From NCBI RefSeq assembly GCF_902364355.1, contig NZ_CABJDK010000009.1:1-55062 (forward strand): a DNA stretch of 55,062 nt, in the 5' to 3' direction. The DNA comes from Collinsella aerofaciens. GTDB taxonomy: Bacteria; Actinomycetota; Coriobacteriia; Coriobacteriales; Coriobacteriaceae. The position numbers and the translations under genes are program-made. This document shows, one piece after another, positions 32,794 to 41,280 of this stretch. Within the stretch, counting starts at the first letter, position 1; every line of letters starts with the position of its first letter. The notes below the pieces were generated by a model. It was not told where the DNA came from and searched no databases. It worked only from the letters and a program-made list of their open reading frames with translations.

Positions 32794-33642
32794 ATGAACG
32801 AGCAGGTTTGCACCAAGGCTGTGGATACGTGTGGCTATCCGGTCGAGACCACGGGCAACGCGGTGCTGGACACGTTGGAGCACCGTTCCTCCACGCGCGC
32901 TTTTGCGCGCGATGACGACGGCCGGCCCGTGGCGGTGACCGACGAGCAGCGGGCGGCGATTCTGCATGCGGCGAGCCGTGCGCCGTCGGCAGGCGCCATG
33001 ATGATGTATTCCATCGTGAGCATTCGCGAGCAGGCTACGCTGGATCGTCTGGCCGACCTGTGCGATCACCAGCCCATGATCGCCAAGGCGCCCTGGGCAC
33101 TAATATTTGTGGTCGATTATGCCAAGTGGATCGATCTGTTTGAGCACGTGGGCTGCTTTGAGCCCGAGTTTGTCGAGCGTACGGGCAAGGCGCCCCGCCG
33201 CGCGCCGGGTTTGGGCGACTTTGCCATCGCGGCCCAGGACGCCGTGATCGCCGCGCAAAACGCCGTGGTTGCCGCCGAGGCTCTGGGCTTGGGGAGCTGC
33301 TATATCGGTGATATCGTCGAGAATGCCGAGGAAGTGGCCGAGCTGCTGGATCTGCCTCCGTATACCATGCCGCTGTCGATGCTCATCATCGGCACGCCCC
33401 GCAAGGAGCGCCCGGCGATCGCGCATCCCGTGGTGAACCTGGTACACGAGGAGCGCTACTGCCGTGCGGATGCCGCGACCATGGACGCGCAGGTGGCCGA
33501 GATGGATGCGATGTTTCGCCCGCACGCCCGCGAGGTGGGCGAGCGCGTGGTGGATATCTACACCCGCAAGCACACCAGTCCCTTTATGGCCGAGATGAGC
33601 CGCTCCATGGAGTGGTGGTTCAAAAACTGGCTCGGAAAATGA
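32794..33642 (+). CDS. Nitroreductase family protein
   Basis: 282 residues from ATG 32794, after GAGGATGAGG. The FMN-dependent nitroreductase fold is indicated by LEHRSSTRAFA (N-terminal FMN phosphate contact), ILHAASRAPSAGAMMMYSI and AAEALGLGSCYIGDI (Gly-rich FMN contact at the C-terminal side), then LSMLIIGTPRKERP. A C-terminal extension of about 60 residues with HTSPFMAEMSRSMEWWFKNWL is unlike the shortest family members. Such enzymes reduce nitro or quinone compounds with NAD(P)H; the natural substrate is unknown. A REP-like palindrome follows directly. Confidence 0.88.
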   Translation: MNEQVCTKAVDTCGYPVETTGNAVLDTLEHRSSTRAFARDDDGRPVAVTDEQRAAILHAASRAPSAGAMMMYSIVSIREQATLDRLADLCDHQPMIAKAPWALIFVVDYAKWIDLFEHVGCFEPEFVERTGKAPRRAPGLGDFAIAAQDAVIAAQNAVVAAEALGLGSCYIGDIVENAEEVAELLDLPPYTMPLSMLIIGTPRKERPAIAHPVVNLVHEERYCRADAATMDAQVAEMDAMFRPHAREVGERVVDIYTRKHTSPFMAEMSRSMEWWFKNWLGK

Positions 33643-33644
33643 CG

Positions 33645-33677
33645 AATGTGACAAGGGGACAGTCCCTTTGTCACATT
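33645..33677. repeat. REP-like palindrome, copy 2
   Basis: A 33-bp palindrome centred on A33661: AATGTGACAAGGGGAC then A then GTCCCTTTGTCACATT, with a single G-T pair. Its core matches copies at 4352, 36134 and 51592. Confidence 0.8.
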
Positions 33678-33760
33678 CCATATCGCCGCGGTGGCCTAAA
33701 GACTGTATAAATCTTTATCTAGCTGGGAAAACGGTGCCGTGCAAGCGCAGGCCGATTGCC

Positions 33761-33766
33761 TATAAT
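33761..33766 (+). promoter_or_regulatory. -10 box of kup
   Basis: A perfect TATAAT, 36 bases before the kup ATG. No convincing -35 is present (GTGCAA at 33739-33744, 16-base spacer). The short leader has no c-di-AMP riboswitch features. Confidence 0.5.
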
Positions 33767-33801
33767 CCCTTCGAACATTAAAGTTGGGAGGAAACCGGCT
33801 T

Positions 33802-35829
33802 ATGGAACAAAAGGCCAAGGAGGCAGCCTCGCACGCTGCGATTCCTGTGAGCATCTCGGCGATGCTCGTCACGCTGGGCGTGGTGTATGGCGATATCGGC
33901 ACCAGCCCCATGTATGTAACCAAGGCGCTCGTTGCCGGCAATGGTGGCATCGGAAGCGTTACGCAGGAGTTCGTGCTCGGCGCGCTCTCCCTTGTCGTGT
34001 GGACGGTCACGCTGCTGACGACCGTCAAGTACGTGCTGATCTCGCTGCGCGCCGACAACCACGGCGAGGGCGGTATCTTTGCCCTGTACAGCCTGGTCAA
34101 GCGTTGCGGCAAGTGGCTCATCATCCCCGCCATGCTGGGCGGCGCCGCGCTGCTTGCCGACGGCATCCTGACGCCTGCCGTTACCGTCACCACGGCCATC
34201 GAGGGCTTGCGCACCATCCCGGCAGTCCATGCTGTGTTGGGCGACGATCAGGGCCGCGTCGTGGCCATCACGCTTGCCATCATCATTGTGCTCTTCTTGG
34301 TGCAGCGCATCGGTACGGCCAAGATCGGCCGTGCCTTTGGCCCCATCATGACGCTGTGGTTTCTGTTCCTGGGCGGTACGGGCCTGTTCTTTGTCTTCCA
34401 GTACCCCGCGGTGCTGCTGTGCCTCAACCCGCTGCGCGGCATCGGCTTTCTGCTGAGCCCCAACAACCATGCGGGCATCATGATTCTGGGCAGCTGCTTC
34501 CTCGCCACTACCGGTGCCGAGGCGCTCTACTCCGACATGGGCCATGTGGGCCGCGGCAACATCTACGCCACCTGGCCGTTCGTCAAGTGCTGCTTGCTGC
34601 TGTCCTATATGGGCCAGGGCGCTTGGCTTATCAACAACGCCGGCAACCCGGAGCTCATGGGTATCGCCGACCTCAACCCCTTCTACCAGATGCTCGCCCC
34701 GGGTCTGCGTCCCTTTGCCGTCGGCCTTTCCACCGTCGCGGCCATCATTGCCTCGCAGGCGCTCATCACCGGCGCATTCTCGCTGGTGTCCGAGGCCAGT
34801 CGCCTGGACCTCATGCCGCACATGCAGGTCTTCTATCCTGCCGAGACCAAGGGCCAGCTCTATATTCCCATGGTCAACAACGTCATGCTTGTGGGCTGCG
34901 TCGTCGTGGTGCTGCTGTTCCAGAGCTCGGCGCACATGGAGGCCGCCTACGGCTTGGCGATTACCCTGACCATGATGTGCACGACGCTGCTGCTCTTCTT
35001 CTACTTGCATGTTGATCGCGGCCTTAAGGTCGTCCCGTATATCTTCGTCGCGTTCTTCCTTATGCTCGAGGGCTTCTTCTTCGTGAGTTCGCTCACCAAG
35101 TTCTTCCACGGCGGTTACTTCACCATCCTTATGGCCTTGCTCATCATGGGCGTTATGGTGTGCTGGTACAACGGCACAGCGGTCGAGCGGCGTCAGTTTA
35201 CGCTGCTGCCGCTGCGCAGCTATCTGCCGCAGCTCAAGCGCCTGCGCGACGACGATCGCTACGAGCCTATGAGCGACAACATCGTGTACCTGACCAAGGA
35301 CACCAATACCGACTACATCGACCGCGATATCGTCTACTCGATTCTGGACAAGCATCCCAAGCGCGCCCGCGCCTGGTGGTTCGTGAACGTCGAGACCATG
35401 GACGAGCCGCATACCTTTGCCTATTCGGTCGAGACGTTTGGCACCGACTATGTTTTCCGCGTGCATCTGTACCTGGGCTACAAGGTTAACCAGCGCGTGA
35501 ACGCCTACCTGCGCCAGGTTGTTCAGGATCTGGCCGCCACTGGCGAGCTGCCGCCGCAGATGCATGACTACTCGGTCTACAAGGATCCGGGCAACATCGG
35601 TACGTTCAAGTTCGTCATGATCCGCAAGCTCCTGGCGCCCGAGAGTGACGTGGAGCCGAGCGAGCGTACGGCCATCACGCTCAAGTACATCATCCGCCGC
35701 TTTGCCGGTACGCCGGCGCGCTGGTATGGCCTGGAGAACTCCAACGTGAGCTTTGAGTATGTGCCGCTGTTCACCAAGTTCAAGGCCGTGAACAAGATGC
35801 ATCGCCTAGCCCCCAACGAGCGCCCGTAA
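33802..35829 (+). CDS. kup: KUP-type potassium transporter
   Basis: 675 residues from ATG 33802 (GGGAGG at 33786-33791). The N-terminal KUP signature LVTLGVVYGDIGTSPMYV is present, followed by about 12 membrane helices to about residue 460. A cytoplasmic C-terminal domain of roughly 200 residues follows. Conserved segments include LRADNHGEGGIFALYSL and ALYSDMGHVGRGNI. It imports K+ with protons and is usually constitutive, low-affinity uptake. Here it sits directly upstream of a small membrane protein and a KdpD/KdpE-like two-component system, so its expression or use may be tied to potassium sensing. No kdpFABC pump is present in the window. Confidence 0.95.
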   Translation: MEQKAKEAASHAAIPVSISAMLVTLGVVYGDIGTSPMYVTKALVAGNGGIGSVTQEFVLGALSLVVWTVTLLTTVKYVLISLRADNHGEGGIFALYSLVKRCGKWLIIPAMLGGAALLADGILTPAVTVTTAIEGLRTIPAVHAVLGDDQGRVVAITLAIIIVLFLVQRIGTAKIGRAFGPIMTLWFLFLGGTGLFFVFQYPAVLLCLNPLRGIGFLLSPNNHAGIMILGSCFLATTGAEALYSDMGHVGRGNIYATWPFVKCCLLLSYMGQGAWLINNAGNPELMGIADLNPFYQMLAPGLRPFAVGLSTVAAIIASQALITGAFSLVSEASRLDLMPHMQVFYPAETKGQLYIPMVNNVMLVGCVVVVLLFQSSAHMEAAYGLAITLTMMCTTLLLFFYLHVDRGLKVVPYIFVAFFLMLEGFFFVSSLTKFFHGGYFTILMALLIMGVMVCWYNGTAVERRQFTLLPLRSYLPQLKRLRDDDRYEPMSDNIVYLTKDTNTDYIDRDIVYSILDKHPKRARAWWFVNVETMDEPHTFAYSVETFGTDYVFRVHLYLGYKVNQRVNAYLRQVVQDLAATGELPPQMHDYSVYKDPGNIGTFKFVMIRKLLAPESDVEPSERTAITLKYIIRRFAGTPARWYGLENSNVSFEYVPLFTKFKAVNKMHRLAPNERP

Positions 35830-35890
35830 GCGCCGACAGGTTGCATGGAGTTGGTTTTCGATGGACGAGGTTGAGACCGGGGAGGCAAAC

Positions 35891-36085
35891 ATGGATGCAA
35901 AGATACTTGATGGCCGCGAGGTGGCTGCCGAGATGGTGCGTGAGGCACGCGCCGACGCCGCCGAAGATCGGTTCTTTACGAATCGTACCAACATGGACAT
36001 GGCCGATCGCGTGATTTCGATCGTGGTGACGGTGTTTGCCGCGGCATGCGTGTGCGCGCTGCTCGCGCACGTGCTGTTTGTCTAG
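35891..36085 (+). CDS. Small single-helix membrane protein between kup and kdpD
   Basis: 64 residues from ATG 35891, six bases after GGGGAGG; an upstream in-frame ATG (35861) lacks a site. The N-terminal 40 residues are charged (ILDGREVAAEMVREARADAAEDRFF). They are followed by a membrane helix (VISIVVTVFAAACVCALLAHVLFV) at the C-terminus. It is about twice the length of KdpF and is not similar to it. Its place between a K+ transporter and a K+-sensing kinase suggests an accessory role, but this is only context. No family recognised. Confidence 0.65.
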   Translation: MDAKILDGREVAAEMVREARADAAEDRFFTNRTNMDMADRVISIVVTVFAAACVCALLAHVLFV

Positions 36086-36133
36086 CGACCGCGGGCTGCA
36101 AAGGCTATACACTTGAAACCACCACAAGGGAGA

Positions 36134-36175
36134 ACCACCACAAAGGTGCCTGTCCCCTTTGTGGTGGTTTTTGTT
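36134..36175. terminator. REP-like hairpin / terminator after the small membrane protein (copy 3)
   Basis: AACCACCACAAAGG (36133-36146) pairs with CCTTTGTGGTGGTT (36156-36169), and a T-rich run follows. Its loop side reads CCTGTCCCCTTTG, related to the GGGACAGTCCCTTTG core of the other palindromes. AACCACCACAAGGG just upstream (36117-36130) is a direct repeat of the left arm. Confidence 0.65.
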
Positions 36176-36198
36176 TTTGAGAGAGGGGCGGGGCGCTG

Positions 36199-37824
36199 AT
36201 GGACGTCCGTACGGACGGCGATATTGCCGATAGCTTTTGGTGGCGGCGCACAACGCTGACGCGCCGCACTCCTCTGTATGACGCCTGCGTGTCGGTGGGG
36301 CTACTGGTCGCGGCGACGATTGTGGGCGCGCTGCTCGACCATCCGGGGCTCGCGCCGAGCATCATGATCGTCTATGTGTTCGCCGTGCAGCTGTGCGCTT
36401 TCTTTACCTGGAGCCGCCTGTACTGCCTGCTGAGCTCGGCTGCCGCCGTGGCGCTCTACAACTTCTTGTTTGTCGACCCGCGCTACGCGCTGTCGTTTAT
36501 CGACCGCGTCTATCCCGGCATGTTCTTCATTATGTTTGCGGTCTCGCTCGTGTCGAGCTCAATCGCGCTGGCCCTGCGCCGCGCCTTGGCGCAGGCTGCC
36601 GCCAGCGACCGTCGCACGCAGATGGTGCTCGAGACCAACCGCATGCTGCAGCGGTGTGGCGATCAGCAACAGATTGTGCACGCTATGGCAACGCAGCTGG
36701 CGCGTCTTTCGGACTGTCCGGTCGTGTGGTATAGCGCCGATGCCGATAACGATGACCTGCTGCCGCGCACGACGTACACGGCCGTGGGCGATGTCGCGCC
36801 GGTACACCAGCTGGCGCCGCAGATGCCGCCGCGGCTCTCGGCGTCCGCCTATGTAGGAACGCCGCTCGATGCCACCTATGGCGCCTCGGCGTTCTACGGC
36901 ATATACCTGACCGTGCGCTCGGGCGACACCATGGTGCGCGCGGGCGATCCCGCCTCGGTGGTGGGGGTGTTCGCCATTGTCGCCGAGCCCGATGCGCTGA
37001 CGCCCGAGGAGCGGACGCTTGCCGATGCCATCGTGAGCGAAGGCGAGCTGGCGCTCGATCGCGCCCGCGCCATGGAGGCTCGCGAGGAAGCGGCGGTGCT
37101 CGCCAAAAACGAACAGCTGCGTGCCAACTTGCTGCGCTCCATCTCGCACGACCTGCGCACGCCGCTTACCAGTATTTCGGGTAATGCCGATGTGCTGCTC
37201 GACCAGGGCTCGACCGGCACGGCCGTGCTCGACGACCAGACACGCCGCGGCATGCTCCTATCCATTCGCTCGGACGCGCAATGGCTCAACGCCACTGTCG
37301 AGAATCTGCTCGCCATCACCAAGCTCGAGGGCGGCGGCATGCACCTGTCGACCACGCTCGAGCTCATGGACGATATCGTCGAGGAGGCGCTGCGTCATGT
37401 AAATCCGGCTGTGCGCGAGCATGACCTTAAGGTAGTGGCGTGCGATGAGCCGGCGCTCGTCAACGTCGACGCGCGCCTGATGGTGCAGCTGGTGGTCAAT
37501 CTGGTGAACAACGCCATCGCCTATACGCCTGCGGGCTCGCATATCGTAATCTCGATTGGCGTCCATGATGGATGCGTGGCGTGCTCGGTTGCTGATGATG
37601 GCCCGGGCATTGCGCCCGAGGACCGCGAGCGAATCTTTGAGTCGTTCTACACCGCCAACCATGGCCTGGCCGACAGCTGCCGCAGTGTGGGCTTGGGGCT
37701 TTCGCTCTGCCGCTCCATTGCGCTGGCACATGGCGGTAGCATAGAGGTTACCGCGGCGGACCCTCACGGTTCGGTCTTTACGATTGAGCTTCCCGCCGCC
37801 GACGTTTCGTTTGATAAGGAGTAG
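36199..37824 (+). CDS. KdpD-like sensor histidine kinase lacking the N-terminal sensor domain
   Basis: 541 residues. A DUF4118-type block of about four membrane helices (about 25-125) is followed by a GAF-like region (about 150-290). The kinase core has the H-box SISHDLRTPLTSIS (H317), N-box VVNLVNNAIAYTP, G-boxes VADDGPGIAPED and SVGLGLSLCRSIA. This is the KdpD layout, but the N-terminal KdpD domain and universal-stress-protein domain (about 370 residues in E. coli KdpD) are absent. It should autophosphorylate on H317 and pass phosphate to the regulator encoded 4 bases downstream. Because the N-terminal part modulates the K+ and c-di-AMP response in characterised KdpD proteins, the input signal may differ here. 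Confidence 0.88.
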   Translation: MDVRTDGDIADSFWWRRTTLTRRTPLYDACVSVGLLVAATIVGALLDHPGLAPSIMIVYVFAVQLCAFFTWSRLYCLLSSAAAVALYNFLFVDPRYALSFIDRVYPGMFFIMFAVSLVSSSIALALRRALAQAAASDRRTQMVLETNRMLQRCGDQQQIVHAMATQLARLSDCPVVWYSADADNDDLLPRTTYTAVGDVAPVHQLAPQMPPRLSASAYVGTPLDATYGASAFYGIYLTVRSGDTMVRAGDPASVVGVFAIVAEPDALTPEERTLADAIVSEGELALDRARAMEAREEAAVLAKNEQLRANLLRSISHDLRTPLTSISGNADVLLDQGSTGTAVLDDQTRRGMLLSIRSDAQWLNATVENLLAITKLEGGGMHLSTTLELMDDIVEEALRHVNPAVREHDLKVVACDEPALVNVDARLMVQLVVNLVNNAIAYTPAGSHIVISIGVHDGCVACSVADDGPGIAPEDRERIFESFYTANHGLADSCRSVGLGLSLCRSIALAHGGSIEVTAADPHGSVFTIELPAADVSFDKE

Positions 37825-37828
37825 CGCT

Positions 37829-38542
37829 GTGCCGAACTCTGCCGTGAAACCGCTCATCTTGGTCGTTGAGGACGATCCCGCCGTCCGCAACCTTATCGTC
37901 GCCGCGCTCGAGGCGCACGGTTTGCGCCATATGGCTGTGGAGACCGCCCACGCCGCCATCGCCGCCGCTTCGTCGCAGGCGCCGAGCATTGTGCTGCTCG
38001 ATCTGGGCCTGCCCGATATGGACGGCGTCAAGGTGGTGGAGTCAGTGCGCGCGTGGTCGGGCATGCCGATCATCGTGGTTTCGGCGCGCAGCGAGGACGC
38101 GGACAAGATCCGAGCGCTCGATGCCGGCGCCGATGACTACCTGACTAAGCCGTTTTCGGTCGAGGAGCTGCTCGCGCGCATTCGCACCACGCTCAGGCGC
38201 CTTTCGTATGCGCAGGCGGGCGGCGTTGCCTCCGAGGGCTCGTTCGATACCGGTGAGCTGCATATCGATTTTGACGCCGGCATCGCAACGATGGACGGCG
38301 AGGAGCTGCACCTGACGCCGATCGAGTACAAGCTGCTGTGCCTGCTGGCGCATAACGCCGACAAGGTGCTGACGCACCAGTTTATCTTGCACGAGATCTG
38401 GGGCACGGCGACCAAGAGCGACCTGGCGAGCCTGCGCGTCTTTATGGGCACGTTGCGCAAGAAGATCGAGTCCGACCCCGCGCACCCGCGCTACATCCAG
38501 ACGCACGTGGGTATCGGCTATCGCCTGGTCACCCAAGGGTAG
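37829..38542 (+). CDS. kdpE: KdpE-like response regulator (OmpR/PhoB type)
   Basis: 237 residues from GTG 37829, seven bases after AAGGAG (37816-37821), which overlaps the kinase stop region. The receiver domain has acidic EDDP, phospho-acceptor D58 in LLDLGLPDMDG, and LTKPF. The winged-helix domain has the OmpR-type motifs LTPIEYKLLCLLAHNADKVLTHQFILHEIWG and LRVFMGTLRKKIE. The best match among families is KdpE. The kdpFABC target is not here; kup, three genes upstream on the same strand, is the nearest candidate for control (inference). Confidence 0.92.
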   Translation: MPNSAVKPLILVVEDDPAVRNLIVAALEAHGLRHMAVETAHAAIAAASSQAPSIVLLDLGLPDMDGVKVVESVRAWSGMPIIVVSARSEDADKIRALDAGADDYLTKPFSVEELLARIRTTLRRLSYAQAGGVASEGSFDTGELHIDFDAGIATMDGEELHLTPIEYKLLCLLAHNADKVLTHQFILHEIWGTATKSDLASLRVFMGTLRKKIESDPAHPRYIQTHVGIGYRLVTQG

Positions 38543-38570
38543 GACGGCACCCGCCATCCCACTATGAGCT

Positions 38571-38629
38571 GCGGTGAAATAGTTCCTGTTTGGGCCTTTA
38601 CCAGGCATTTTTAGGAACTATTCCACCGC
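38571..38629. terminator. Inverted repeat between kdpE and rlmKL (convergent)
   Basis: Arms 38571-38587 (GCGGTGAAATAGTTCCT) and 38613-38629 match at 16 of 17 positions. A smaller hairpin (TGGGCC..ACCAGGCA) and TTTTT lie inside. It is placed to end both converging genes. Confidence 0.7.
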
Positions 38630-38637
38630 AACTTTGT

Positions 38638-41205
38638 TTATTTGCCCTTGGGCTTGCTGGCGTAGAACTTCTTCTTTTTGGGCTTGCCTGCACCGGCAGA
38701 CTTGCCGTCGCCGCGCGGTCCTCGGTCGCCGGCCTGCGCGTGCGCGGGCGATGCTGCGCGAGGCTTGCGGGCTTCGGGGTTGCGCAGCTCCTCGGTTCGC
38801 TCGGCAATCTCCTCGGCGCTAAAGCCGGCTTCGGCCATGGCGTCCTCGATGGGCAGGCGGCGCACGATATAGCAATGGTGCACCTTCTGATTGCGTGCGA
38901 AGTCCTCGGGGATGGTCTGCGCTGTAATGTCCTCCAGCACGACGCCCGCGCGCGCGAGCTTGCGCGTTTCGGGGCGGAAGCCGCGCAGATTGCAGCTAAA
39001 GATGGCATGACCGCCCTGTGCGAGCAGGCGCGACACGCCGGCCAAAAGCTCAACATGGTCGCGCTGAACATCCCAGGTGCGACGGCCCATCTTGGACGAG
39101 TTCGAGAACGTGGGCGGGTCGACAAAGATCAGGTCCCAGCGGTTGCGCGTCTGGCGCTGGTCGCGAATCCAGGCGAGCACGTCGTCGCGCACAAAATGAT
39201 GCTGCGGTCCCACAAAGCCGTTCTGGCGCATGTTGCGCTCGGCCCAGTCCAGATAGGTGTTGGAGAGGTCGACCGTCACGGTCTCCTCGACGCCGCCGTC
39301 TGCCGCATAGCAGGTGGCAGTGCCGGTGTAGGCAAACAGGTTGAGGAAGCGGCGCGCCTGCTTGGCGTGCTCGCGCACTAGGTTGCGGGTGACGCGGTGG
39401 TCCAGGAAGATGCCCACATCCAGATAGTCGTCAAAGTTGACGGCAAAGGTGAGCCCGCCCTCTTCGATGAGCGGGAGGCGACGGCGCGCGATGTTGGCGC
39501 GTTCGCCCGATCCGCCCTTGCCGGCACCCTGCTTGCCGTACTGCGAGCCGCCGCGCGAACGCATGCGGGCCTTGGCGTGCACGTGCTCGGCGGGAACATC
39601 TAGGATGCGCGGCGCGATGGCCAGAATGTCGAGCATGCGGGCCTGGGCCAGTGCGGGGTCGATGGTCTTGGGCGCGGCGTATTCGGCGATGACGAGCCAG
39701 CGGCCCGGCGTCTGCGGACAACCCTCGTACAGATCGATGGCGGCGGAGTAGTCGGGCAGGTCGGCATCGTAGACGCGGTAGCAGCTCACGCCCTCGCGCT
39801 TGGCCCACTTGCGGCGCAGACGTGCGTTCTTGCGCAGGCGGTTGGCGAACTGCTCGGACTCGGGGATGAGCACGGGCAGTGGCTTGCCGTCGCCCAGGTC
39901 GAGCATGGCGGCAGGCTCGGGCATGGCGGAAACGGCGGCTTCATCGTTGACTTCGTTGGCATCCGCAGCCTCGGCCTCGGCATCCGCACTGGTCGCAGCC
40001 TCAAACGCTGCGGCGGCGTGGTCGAGCGAAGGCCAGACTTCGACGGTCGCCTCTTCGTTGTTGGGCATGACGGCGATCGAGCGCTCGGGCTCGGTGTGGA
40101 GCGCGCGGGCCAGCAATCCGTCGCGGGTGAGCGCGGCGACCGGCGCCGCGGCAAGCTCGGGCGCGCGGCGCAACTCGCCGATGAGCGTCATGGTGTCATG
40201 CATGAGCGAAAGCGGTGTCTCGGTCGTATCCGCGACCACGGCGGCGCCGGCGACAGCGCCCGCGTGGTCCAGTACGGTGGCGGACTTGGCGGCGCAAAAA
40301 TCGACAAAGCGCTTGTAGCCGGCACATTTAACCATGCGCTCAGCGGTCTTGCGGGCGGCGGGGTCAACATCCACGGCCACGATGCGCGCCTGGCGCTCGC
40401 GCGCTGCCGCCTCGCGCTCGCGCGCCTCGGCAAGCAGCTGCTCCCACAGGGCGGCATCGTGCAGCTGCCAGCCCTCAAAGCCCCAGCGCTCGCGTGTGGC
40501 GCCCGGGGCGCGGTCGGTCAGAATGTTCACGGCCTCCAGCAGCAGACCGCCGCCGGCGCACGAGGCATCGATCAGCGTGGGAAGGGCTTCGTTCTCGTAA
40601 TCGTCGGCCGTCAGCTCGCGCTCGCATAGTGCGGTCCAGCCGACCTGCGCCAGCACCAGGGCGGCGTAGTCGGGGCGCAACACGTGTGCGCCCTCGCCGG
40701 CACGAGTCGCAGCGGGCGGCAGGCGTTTGAACAGCGGGTCGCCCGAAAGGTCCAGGCTGATGCTCGCGCGGCGCTGACGCAGCGAAAGCAGTAGGTGAAC
40801 ATCGGGGTCGGCGGCATCGACGTCGGCGCGACGGCCCGTGGTCTCGGCAAGACGGTCGCACAGCGCGTCCTTGGCGCGCAGGGCCGAGAAGCGCGTGTTG
40901 CGCAGCTGCTCGGTCACGCCGCGGGCGGTGATGGCGATGGTAGCGCCCGGGTGAACGATGCTTTCCCAGGCGATGTCGTAAACGCCGTCGTACAACTCAT
41001 CGGCATCCTGCGCCTCAAAGCGCCCAAGCACTACAAACACGCGGCTGGCCAGGCGCGACCACAGACAGGCGCGGTAACCTTCTTCGAGCTCGCCCTCAAA
41101 TGTAGCGCGGCCCTTCAGGCGGCGGACATGCGAAAGCCCGAGGCGTTTAAGCTCATCGGCGAGTGCGGACTCAAAGCCCTCGGGGCAGCTTGCGTAAAAT
41201 TCCAT
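38638..41205 (-). CDS. rlmL: Bifunctional 23S rRNA methyltransferase RlmKL, first active site degenerate
   Basis: 855 residues. In E. coli the N-terminal half (THUMP plus methyltransferase) makes m2G2445 and the C-terminal half makes m7G2069. The THUMP region (about 45-155) is visible. The first methyltransferase domain has lost key motifs: the SAM loop reads DASCAGGG (213-220) instead of the family DPxCGSGT, and no NPPYG/DPPYG catalytic motif is found in the 290-360 region (VVADTTETPLS). The C-terminal half keeps FLNLFAYTGTATCYAA and IFVDPPTFSNSSKMG intact. Loop insertions rich in Ala/Glu (about 440-480) and a Lys/Gly-rich basic tail (PKKKKFYASKPKGK) are additional features. The ATG follows GAGAGG. 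Likely only the RlmK activity remains (inference). Confidence 0.88.
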   Translation of the reverse strand: MEFYASCPEGFESALADELKRLGLSHVRRLKGRATFEGELEEGYRACLWSRLASRVFVVLGRFEAQDADELYDGVYDIAWESIVHPGATIAITARGVTEQLRNTRFSALRAKDALCDRLAETTGRRADVDAADPDVHLLLSLRQRRASISLDLSGDPLFKRLPPAATRAGEGAHVLRPDYAALVLAQVGWTALCERELTADDYENEALPTLIDASCAGGGLLLEAVNILTDRAPGATRERWGFEGWQLHDAALWEQLLAEAREREAAARERQARIVAVDVDPAARKTAERMVKCAGYKRFVDFCAAKSATVLDHAGAVAGAAVVADTTETPLSLMHDTMTLIGELRRAPELAAAPVAALTRDGLLARALHTEPERSIAVMPNNEEATVEVWPSLDHAAAAFEAATSADAEAEAADANEVNDEAAVSAMPEPAAMLDLGDGKPLPVLIPESEQFANRLRKNARLRRKWAKREGVSCYRVYDADLPDYSAAIDLYEGCPQTPGRWLVIAEYAAPKTIDPALAQARMLDILAIAPRILDVPAEHVHAKARMRSRGGSQYGKQGAGKGGSGERANIARRRLPLIEEGGLTFAVNFDDYLDVGIFLDHRVTRNLVREHAKQARRFLNLFAYTGTATCYAADGGVEETVTVDLSNTYLDWAERNMRQNGFVGPQHHFVRDDVLAWIRDQRQTRNRWDLIFVDPPTFSNSSKMGRRTWDVQRDHVELLAGVSRLLAQGGHAIFSCNLRGFRPETRKLARAGVVLEDITAQTIPEDFARNQKVHHCYIVRRLPIEDAMAEAGFSAEEIAERTEELRNPEARKPRAASPAHAQAGDRGPRGDGKSAGAGKPKKKKFYASKPKGK

Positions 41206-41280
41206 GGGTGACCTCTCTGGTTGCGTCGCTCCATTATATGATGGATGCTTCGTTTGCCCTTATCCTCGAAAGGAACCCAT

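Noticed and set aside
33678..33801. c-di-AMP (ydaO-type) riboswitch upstream of kup
   Set aside because: The leader is only about 120 bases and lacks the conserved elements and fold of that class.
33756..35015. An overlapping plus-strand ORF of 419 residues in the kup region
   Set aside because: It is in another frame of kup, with Arg/His/Gly-rich composition and no ribosome binding site.
35891..36085. KdpF
   Set aside because: The protein is twice as long, has a charged N-terminal half, and no kdpABC genes follow.
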